Shown one piece after another: positions 14,866-20,065 of a stretch of DNA of 20,065 bases. The stretch comes from Baffinella frigidus. Lineage: Eukaryota > Cryptophyceae > Cryptomonadales > Baffinellaceae. The notes under the pieces were generated by a model that saw only the letters and a list, made by a program, of their open reading frames with translations, made no database searches and had not been told where the DNA came from. Every line of letters starts with the position of its first letter. Positions within the stretch are counted from its first letter, which is position 1. The translations under genes and the position numbers were made by a program. The stretch is from contig MU646303.1 of the NCBI GenBank assembly GCA_026770585.1, positions 672,134 through 692,198 of the forward strand, in the 5' to 3' direction.

Positions 14866-14937
14866 CATCCATGCGGTCAACATTTGAGGCGGTTGTCAAC
14901 ATTTGCGGCTGAGGTTGCTGTCAACAATTGAGGTGGT
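14866..14937 (+). repeat. Three tandem GGTTGTCAACATTTG units
   Basis: GGTCAACATTTGAGGC, GGTTGTCAACATTTGCGGC and GTTGCTGTCAACAATTGAGG follow each other at about 20-28 bp spacing. Two CACGTG hexamers lie just left (14827 and 14861). Confidence 0.65.
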
Positions 14938-14999
14938 GTCTCACGGGCTTTTTGCATCGTGCAATCAGTCAACTCCCAGGGCCGCACGCCGCTTTTCGA

Positions 15000-15150
15000 G
15001 GTGTAGGGTGTAGAGTGTAAGGTGTCGGGTGTAGGGTGTAGGGTGTAGGGTGTCGGGTGTAGGGTGTAGGGTGTAGGGTGTAGAGTGTAGGGTGTAGAGT
15101 GTAGGGTGTAGGGTGTAGGGTGTAGGGTGAAGGGTGTGTAGGGTTGAGGG
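15000..15150 (+). repeat. TGTAGGG heptamer array
   Basis: About 20 units of TGTAGGG with TGTAGAG, TGTCGGG and TGTAAGG variants. On minus the frames read TPYTLHP repeats; these are repeat products and not genes. Confidence 0.95.
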
Positions 15151-15218
15151 TGGAGACCTCCTGAAAGGGTGCGTTGATATGCTGCATCGCCTTGTATCGC
15201 CCCTCCTGCGCACACACT

Positions 15219-15296
15219 TATCTCAGAGAAAGATTTCTAGGAGTCTTTTTCCTAAAGTCAACTCCCCTACAAATCCGTCAACTTATGCGTAGAGTT
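15219..15296 (+). mobile_element. MITE family B, left half
   Basis: TATCTCAGAGAAAGATTTCT then AAGTCAACTCCCCTACAAAT and CCGTCAACTTATGCG match the left arm and loop of family B. The right arm is missing. Confidence 0.75.
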
Positions 15297-15363
15297 AAGT
15301 ACACGCATGCGAGAGTCTCTCATGCGTTGAACCCTGTTTTGTCAACTCACGATCGCGCTCCAC

Positions 15364-15495
15364 CACTTAGCAGCGGCCGAGTTCCTTTCCCCCCGGTTGT
15401 CCGGGAGGAATGCGGTTAGAATCCAATGCACATGGATAAGATTCTAGTACAAATAGTTGACATGGACTGTATCCGTGAAGCCCCCGGTGACCGCC
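15364..15495 (+). mobile_element. MITE family H, copy without right end
   Basis: Starts CACTTAGCAGCGGCCGAG and shares ATGGATAAGATTCTAGTACA and CTGTATCCGTGAAGCC with the other H copies. The expected CTGCTAAGTG end is absent. Confidence 0.7.
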
Positions 15496-15783
15496 CCTTC
15501 TGCGCACACGCATCAGTCAACGAACACACACACTCCACATTTCTTTGAAACAAGCCCATTCTGCCCGGCGAGAAAAACGCGTACACGTCCTCATGACCTT
15601 ATTGACTTCTTCCGTGTCTTCCTTATTTAAAGACGAAGCATTTTAAAGCCAGTTTCCTCTTAATAATTTTAATAAGTTCAGTTCTGAGACAGGACATTCA
15701 CTTTCCCCGGAATCGAAATGCCCACACGATGCGGGGCGACGCGTCGTCTGCCTCAGAGCCCGATGCACATGCATCACTGGACT
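15496..15783. other. Unique AT-richer stretch, no gene called
   Basis: No repeat family is recognised. An ATG at 15718 opens a frame (MPTRCGATRRLPQSP) that soon enters family I, so it is not convincing. The AT-rich 15600-15690 could be a promoter or an intron. Confidence 0.35.
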
Positions 15784-15921
15784 CCATACGGTGGACTACG
15801 AACCTTTCATCAAAAGTCGACTTGCCTTGATGCAATTAACTTTAGAGATCTTCTGGTGCAATTTGGTCACGTACCCCCCCGGAATCCAGGCCCGACGAAA
15901 CCCTCGAAGCCCACCGTGTGG
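15784..15921 (+). mobile_element. MITE family I, copy 2, 138 bp
   Basis: Ends CCATACGGTGGACTACG and CCCACCGTGTGG. Interior words are shared with 12789-12928 (CTTCTGGTGCAATTTGGTCA, AACCCTCGAAGCCCA). Confidence 0.75.
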
Positions 15922-16253
15922 TCACCCGTGGATGTGCCCTAACCACATAGCTCACTGTCCTCGGGCAGGAACTTAATTCCCTGATTGATTGCCGTGATTG
16001 ATTACTCAGTCAACTAATTGATTCACTTAGTCCCCTAATTGATTTACATACAGGACGGGCGGTACAAGGCGATGCATCCTTCGAGACAACTTGTAAACAA
16101 CTCGCACATCGACACTCACAACTCAACGACACGAACGTGCCGCAGAGAAAACACAGCACACCACCGCGCAGAGCATCCACATCGGAACACTTGTCGAGTC
16201 TAGGCTGTTGTTTTGCAAGACGCTTGTGACAAAGCAGGGCATTCTGCAGATCT
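15922..16253. other. R repeat fragment, otherwise no gene seen
   Basis: 15995-16047 is an inverted R repeat (AACTAATTGATTCACTTAGT, CCCCTAATTGATTTAC). The remainder to 16253 is not recognisable. Confidence 0.5.
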
Positions 16254-16411
16254 TATCTCACACAATCTATTTCTGAATTGGTTTCAGAAAGTCAACTTTC
16301 CCACAAAATCGTCAACTTAATATTTCAATTAGTAATAGTAAACAATACGTTGACGATTTTGTCGGTGAGTTGGCTTTCTAAAACCAATTAATAAATACAT
16401 TCTGTGAGATG
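16254..16411. mobile_element. MITE family B, diverged copy, 158 bp
   Basis: TATCTCACACAATCTATTTC pairs imperfectly with the arm ending ATTCTGTGAGAT. AAATCGTCAACTTAATA and ACGTTGACGATTTTGTC correspond to the inner arms of the other B copies. Older than the 14659 and 17576 copies. Confidence 0.75.
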
Positions 16412-16523
16412 AGATCCTTTCCACAGAAGAGTAAGGAGCCTGACTATGGTGGGAAGATTCAAACCCTGAAGACCTAACGAGAGGGTGGTATCCACTATCA
16501 AAGCAAGTGGCACCCATCCGAGA

Positions 16524-16645
16524 TCTAGCTCTGCTTGAAGTTTATTCCGGCTCGTCCTTAAAAGTATTTAAGAGCAGACATCCAGTACAAAAGGGCGAAT
16601 ATAAAACCTTTAGGACGAGCCAGAGTAAACCCAGGCAGCGCTAGG
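16524..16645. mobile_element. Foldback element family J, about 120 bp
   Basis: Core ends GGCTCGTCCT (16549-16558) and AGGACGAGCC (16612-16621), with outer imperfect pairing CTAGCTCTGC...GTTTA against its complement ending GGCAGCGCTAG. A lone right arm (AGGACGAGCCAGAATGAAAC to ACTAG) lies at 16758-16791. Confidence 0.75.
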
Positions 16646-16851
16646 TTTAGGGTTCTCGGTTCAAGGTTTAGTTTAGGGCACCTGCCCCGACGTACCCCAA
16701 TGCCCGGCCTTTCTCCGGTGGGTGTCAGGCTTAGAATTTAAGATGTAGGGTGTACGGAGGACGAGCCAGAATGAAACCCAGACAGAACTAGGAGACACCC
16801 ACGACGGTTGATCAACCGCAGCTTTGCCTGCCACCCAGAACACTACGGGGC

Positions 16852-16901
16852 ACGTCCCTCCCCGGAAATCCGGGAAATCGGGAAAATCCGGGGAGGGACG
16901 T
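16852..16901. repeat. Perfect 15-bp stem hairpin
   Basis: ACGTCCCTCCCCGGA at 16852-16866 is the exact complement of TCCGGGGAGGGACGT at 16887-16901, loop 20 bases (made of ATCCGGGAA-like words). It abuts a family G fragment at 16905. No gene is next to it, so a terminator role is not supported. Confidence 0.8.
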
Positions 16902-16904
16902 ACA

Positions 16905-16985
16905 CAATTGCTGACGTTTGGCGTGTTTCTAAGGCAAGAATCCAATAATTGACTTAAGCATGGTTCCTCGTAGTGTCCCGAGTGG
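16905..16985 (-). mobile_element. MITE family G fragment
   Basis: ACAATTGCTGACGTTTGGCG then TTTCTAAGGCAAGAATCCAA matches family G interiors at 9907 and (inverted) 8323-8360. The terminal CCTCGTGTGG is changed to CCTCGTAGTG. Confidence 0.65.
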
Positions 16986-17037
16986 ATGAAATCGCCACCG
17001 TTCGTGTACACAACCTCTCCGATTAATTCAACTAGAC

Positions 17038-17174
17038 CACTAAGCAGCGGCCGAGGTCCTTTTCGCCATAAAATCAAGGCGAAATTCCGTTTGGAATCCA
17101 GGGCGATGGATAAGATTCTAGTACAAATTGTTTGGATGGATTGTATACATGAAACCCCACGTGTCTGCTAAGTG
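17038..17174 (+). mobile_element. MITE family H, 137 bp
   Basis: Ends CACTAAGCAG and CTGCTAAGTG, inverted with one mismatch. An inner hairpin is formed by GGCGAAATTCCG and CGGAATTTCGCC-like arms. Same length as the inverted copy at 9351-9487. Confidence 0.8.
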
Positions 17175-17324
17175 ACAGGTTCAAAACATGCCCGGTTCGG
17201 GACTCACCCAGCCGGTGCCGAACGTCTCAGGAGTCGCCGGATCGAACCTGCAATACCATTTGATGAAATGTGTTAGATGCCCGTACGAACACCAACTCCT
17301 GGATGTGCCATGGCAGCGGTTTTA
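17175..17324. other. No gene seen
   Basis: A short stretch between family H and element M with no recognised repeat. A frame from 17270 enters element M and is not convincing. Confidence 0.35.
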
Positions 17325-17460
17325 GCCACCAGCCCTCAGAAGTGAACCACATCGCGATATGGAGACTTGTGGGCAATTCAGTGAATCCTCAGGATTTACC
17401 ACCCAGGGGAAATCAACTTTTGCGATCGCTCGATTTGGTTTACTTCCGAGGGCTGGTGGC
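17325..17460. mobile_element. Foldback element family M
   Basis: GCCACCAGCCCTCAGAAGTG at 17325 pairs with the arm ending CCGAGGGCTGGTGGC at 17460 over about 25 bp, with small mismatches. Only one copy in the window. Confidence 0.75.
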
Positions 17461-17575
17461 CAGGTTGGGAATCTCAGCAGGGCAGGTTATGGATCAGTCA
17501 TAGTCTGGCAACGGCACGGATTTGGCAAAACAGCGAATCCTCGCGAATAAATTCAGAAATCAGATCCAGGGCTAT

Positions 17576-17723
17576 TATCTCAGAAAACGAGTTCTAAAAC
17601 TCGTTTTCGTAAGTCAATTCCCCTACAAATTCGTCAACTTATTCTTTACTATCCGCATAAGTTGACAGATTTGTAGGATAATTGACTTAAGAAAACGAGT
17701 TTTAGAACTCGTTTTCTGAGATA
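17576..17723. mobile_element. MITE family B, 148 bp
   Basis: Almost identical to 14659-14806, with about six differences that I can count and the same length. TA borders on both sides. Arms GAAAACGAGTTCTAAAACTC and its complement. Confidence 0.9.
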
Positions 17724-17810
17724 AGCTAGCCGCAGCACTCCCAACAAGGGTCGATATTCGCCAGGGGAGCGCGCCACGTCGTTGTCAATGCCAGGGTGCG
17801 GGACACGACT

Positions 17811-17945
17811 TTGGGGTTTGGGTTTCAGGATTCAGGGTCCAGGGTTTATGGTTCAGGGTCCAGGTTTCAGGTTTCAGGTTTCAGGGTTCAGGGTTCAGGG
17901 TTCAGGGTTCAGGGTCTATGGTTCATGGTTCAGGGTTCAGGGTTT
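17811..17945 (+). repeat. TTCAGGG heptamer array
   Basis: Mixed TTCAGGG, TTCAGGT, TCCAGGG and TTTATGG units at 7-nt period, G-rich strand plus. Its right edge touches the stop codon of the terminal-exon candidate on minus. Confidence 0.85.
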
Positions 17946-18057
17946 ACTTTTGGGAGTAACGCGCCGCTTCGTCGAGTAGCTCCTTGGTGGTCTTCTCCCC
18001 CGAGTCTCCCCCGCTGAGCGCCCTTCTCCCCTCTGCGAGATGGGGCGGATCGGTGAG
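17944..18057 (-). CDS. Candidate terminal exon of an unknown gene
   Basis: On minus, 37 codons and a TAA (17946-17944) follow a possible acceptor AACTCTCAG at 18058-18066. The end reads DSGEKTTKELLDEAARYSQK and stop, which is helix-like and plausible as a true C-terminus. In phase with it, CTGCTGCAG followed by GTCGGT at about 18332 could be a donor, joining to a GC-rich frame up to 18602. That upstream frame is less protein-like than another overlapping one starting MVAFIRAAVPSACGR, which resembles an organelle transit peptide but has the wrong phase. The gene model is therefore open. Confidence 0.35.
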   Translation of the reverse strand, partial: LTDPPHLAEGRRALSGGDSGEKTTKELLDEAARYSQK

Positions 18058-18855
18058 CTGAGAGTTCTTCAGATGATAGTGCCATAGAGCCATGCCGGGG
18101 GTTTCAGGGGTTTGAAAAACCCAGCGGGGGCGCGCCCGATCGGATCGGAGAGCTGAGAGTTCCTTCCCGCCACTTCAGTCATCCGCGGGGTAATGACACG
18201 GCCACAGAGCGCGCCAACTGCTAGCCGGATTGTGAGAGTATAGCGCGCGTGGCTCCTAAAGCTCTTCTACGCGGGGGATTCGCAAAGTTGGCAGAAGGAC
18301 ACAGGCCCACTCGAGGGATGTCGACCGACCTGCAGCAGCCGGTCCGCAGCGCGCCGGCAGCCGCGTCGCCCACACCGACACGGCAGACATGCGCTGCACC
18401 CCCCTTGCACCGCAGCTCCCCTGCGATCGCGCCCCAGGCTCCCGAGGGGTGTTGCGAGCCCCGGACGCAGACACGGGCCTGGCGGTCGGATGGGAGGCCA
18501 GCTGCGTGACGAGAGCGCGCGCACCATGCTGGAGCCTCCCGCAGGCAGATGGCACCGCGGCGCGGATGAAGGCCACCATGCCGCGACCCTCCGGTTTCTC
18601 AAAAAAGAAGTCGCTTTACATTGGAGATGATGGGCCCGCCTCAGGACCAGGACTAATTCTCTGCAGTCCTTTCTACGTTTAATAAAAACGAAATAACGGA
18701 AGGGCGTGTCGTTGGCATATGTTGGGCGAAATTAAAACCTACAGGACCTAAAGGACAAACCCTCAAGGACCTAAAGGGCAAGGGTCCACCCTCGGAGCCA
18801 CGAGGCCTGGATGTAGGGCGCGGCGCGGTTGTGGGTCTCTTTGCGGGTGTGCATA
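18058..18855. other. GC-rich stretch, possible exons on minus
   Basis: GAGCTGAGAGTTC occurs at 18055 and 18143, so the acceptor region of the terminal exon is partly duplicated. From 18250 to 18600 the sequence is GC- and CpG-rich and open in several frames on both strands. From 18660 to 18850 nothing is recognised except the tandem words GGACCTAAAGGACAAACCCT and GGACCTAAAGGGCAAGG. Confidence 0.4.
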
Positions 18856-19018
18856 CCACACAGCGGGCTACGAAGGGATTTTCGGCCCCAATCGGGCCAT
18901 CTTTCCGTTACCTTATCCGTAGGAACCCCCCCCCAAGCCCCTACGGATTGCCTACCGTAGGGTCGTAGGTGTGATCGCTTACGGGTTATTCGAAATCCCT
19001 TCGAAGTCCGCTGTGTGG
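18856..19018 (+). mobile_element. MITE family E, 163 bp
   Basis: CCACACAGCGGGCTACGAAG at the left, CCCTTCGAAGTCCGCTGTGT at the right. The best preserved E copy. The right arm extends as GGGTTATTCGAAAT, the same as the lone half at 14618-14652. GGATGTAGGGCGCGGCGCGG lies at 18809 and again right after the element at 19018, so the element may sit inside a small duplication. Confidence 0.85.
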
Positions 19019-19228
19019 GATGTAGGGCGCGGCGCGGTTGCAGGTCTTTGCGTGCACATCCCTTCAGTGCCCACAGGGTGAATATTCACCCTAACTCGCT
19101 CTAGACAGGTCCTAGGGCCCTACAGGTAGGGCGTATGCGCCCACTCACCACTTAAGGGATACAGGGGATGCTCGCGAACACGGACACACACTGCCCCAAG
19201 GTGGCTCCAAGGCTCCTAGGGACAGCCC
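19019..19228. other. No gene seen
   Basis: Repeated GGATGTAGGGCGCGGCGCGG word at its left edge, then a hairpin-like GGTCCTAGGGCCCTAC (19110-19125) in the style of family A interiors. No coding signal. Confidence 0.4.
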
Positions 19229-19352
19229 TACAGGGGTACCTCGCTCATACGAAACGCCCCCCCCCCCCCAGGACCACCATAGGGCCCTAGGCATACGCCT
19301 ACTGTAGAGTCGTAGGGGGGATGCGCTTTCTTGTGAGCGAGGTACCCCTGTA
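19229..19352 (+). mobile_element. MITE family A, 124 bp
   Basis: TA-flanked; ends CAGGGGTACCTCGCTCATAC and GAGCGAGGTACCCCTG. The arm C-run (19256-19269) is longer than its G-rich partner, so the stem bulges here. Confidence 0.85.
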
Positions 19353-19459
19353 CCGTAGGAAACAGCTCTACATGTTTCTACAGGAGGATTGGTCGGCCTG
19401 GCACTGAGGGTACATTTAGCTCACGCCATAGGCACCCTCTGGATGGGAAGAGAAGACTT

Positions 19460-19607
19460 TATCTCAGAAAAGGGATTCTCAAATCCGTTTTCTTAAGTCA
19501 TTTCCCCTTCAAATCTGTCAACTTATGCGAAGAGAAAAGAAAAAGTTGACGAATTTGTGTAGGAATTGACTTAAGAAAACGGATTTTAGAATCCCTTTTC
19601 TGAGAGA
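19460..19607. mobile_element. MITE family B, 148 bp
   Basis: Left arm TATCTCAGAAAAGGGATTCT, right arm ending AATCCCTTTTCTGAGA. Same length as the other two full B copies, but the arm sequence changed from ACGAGTT to AGGGATT on one side and its complement on the other, so pairing is kept. The right TA is changed to GA. Confidence 0.85.
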
Positions 19608-19697
19608 AGACTCTGCACGCCACGCGTAGCACTCGCTTTACTCTTTCGCTCCACATTACGCCCGCGCACACAATCAGTCAACGGAAGCCCTGGGCTG

Positions 19698-19829
19698 TAC
19701 AGGAATACCTCGCTCATAAGAAACCGCACCCCCCCTAGCTAGGACCCTACAGTAGGACCATGCCTGGGGTCCTATGGTGGTCCTAGCTAGGGGGGGGGGG
19801 CGGTTTCTTAACAGCGAGGTACCCCTGTA
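19698..19829 (-). mobile_element. MITE family A, 132 bp
   Basis: TA-flanked; ends CAGGAATACCTCGCTCATAA and CAGCGAGGTACCCCTG. The centre is in the same orientation as the 4165 copy. CTAGCTAGG lies in both arms. The G-run at 19787-19800 pairs with the C-run of the left arm. Confidence 0.85.
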
Positions 19830-20019
19830 GTTGACTGATTCACGCGTCCCTGCCTCGCATCGTTCGGGGCCTAAAGAGAGGTTATGTGTGTGAGCCTGGG
19901 ACGCCTCAAGAGAGGTTATGAGCCTCCCCCCACAACCTCCAGGGGCCCCTCACATCAGAGACGCATAGTGAGAAACCTCCCTTCCCCTCCCCCTCTCCCC
20001 CGCCTGCAACTCAGCAACC

Positions 20020-20020
<1 letters not shown>
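19830..20020. other. Window end, no gene seen
   Basis: AAGAGAGGTTATG occurs twice (19874 and 19908). The rest is increasingly C-rich. No coding signal. Confidence 0.5.

Positions 20021-20065
<45 letters not shown>
20021..20065. repeat. Poly-C run of 45 bases at the window end
   Basis: Pure C from 20021 to the last base. Several family A arms in the window also carry C or G runs of 9-14, so a run of C is in character, but this length at the very end suggests the place where the assembly stopped. Confidence 0.9.

Noticed and set aside
14877-15217. Minus frames with TPYTLHP repeats
   Set aside because: They are translations of the TGTAGGG heptamer array.
16430-16530. tRNA-like GATTCAAACCC word
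   Set aside because: No acceptor stem, anticodon arm or B-box arrangement could be assembled around it.
16852-16901. Rho-independent terminator
   Set aside because: The stem is strong but has no T-run after it and no gene before it; the sequence is eukaryotic in character.

Overview
This window looks like eukaryotic nuclear DNA from a gene-poor, repeat-rich (possibly subtelomere-derived) region, most likely of an alga, protist or plant-lineage organism. The main clue is the plant/alveolate-type telomeric heptamer TTTAGGG, present as several interstitial arrays together with drifted 7-nt relatives (TTTTGGG, TTCAGGG, TTCAGGC, TGTAGGG, TTTAGTG, TTTATTG). There are no bacterial operons, no rRNA or tRNA genes that I can see, no CRISPR array, and no complete recognisable protein family. 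The species cannot be named from the sequence.

Layout. 0-1.3 kb: a 58-bp tandem duplication, then the best single-gene candidate, a plus-strand ORF or first exon from 729 with a plausible splice donor at 1194. 1.4-3.0 kb: short dispersed repeats, one 208-bp foldback element and degenerate CCCTAAA-type repeats. 3.0-5.0 kb: a 130-bp direct duplication, five full or partial copies of a TA-flanked MITE family (family A, pogo/Tigger-like ends) and one copy of family C. 5.1-6.2 kb: an AT microsatellite, four CACGTG hexamers, two foldback elements and a tandem block. 6.2-8.8 kb: four kinds of heptamer array with MITE fragments and short coding-like stretches between them. 8.8-11.7 kb: foldback elements plus a mosaic of coding-like fragments on the minus strand, including repeated copies of one exon-like module (core FGTVAKAVIE) and a 21-bp repeat encoding a 7-residue repeat. 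11.7-13.4 kb: foldback elements, a further TTTAGGG array and a second family C copy. 13.4-15.2 kb: a CA/CT microsatellite, a 190-bp direct duplication and a TGTAGGG array. 15.2-17.8 kb: families B, H, I, J and M. 17.8-20.1 kb: a TTCAGGG array, a minus-strand terminal-exon candidate and a GC-rich stretch, MITE copies of families E, A and B, and a terminal run of 45 C.

How it works together. I see no pathway or operon. The organising theme is non-autonomous DNA transposons: at least ten hairpin families of 120-210 bp, nested and truncated, with no transposase gene in view. Around them lie captured or decayed gene fragments and inserts bracketed by direct repeats of about 23-35 bp. The most unusual points are those bracketed inserts, the interior of family C flipped relative to its flanks, and the heptamer family spreading away from TTTAGGG while keeping the 7-nt period.
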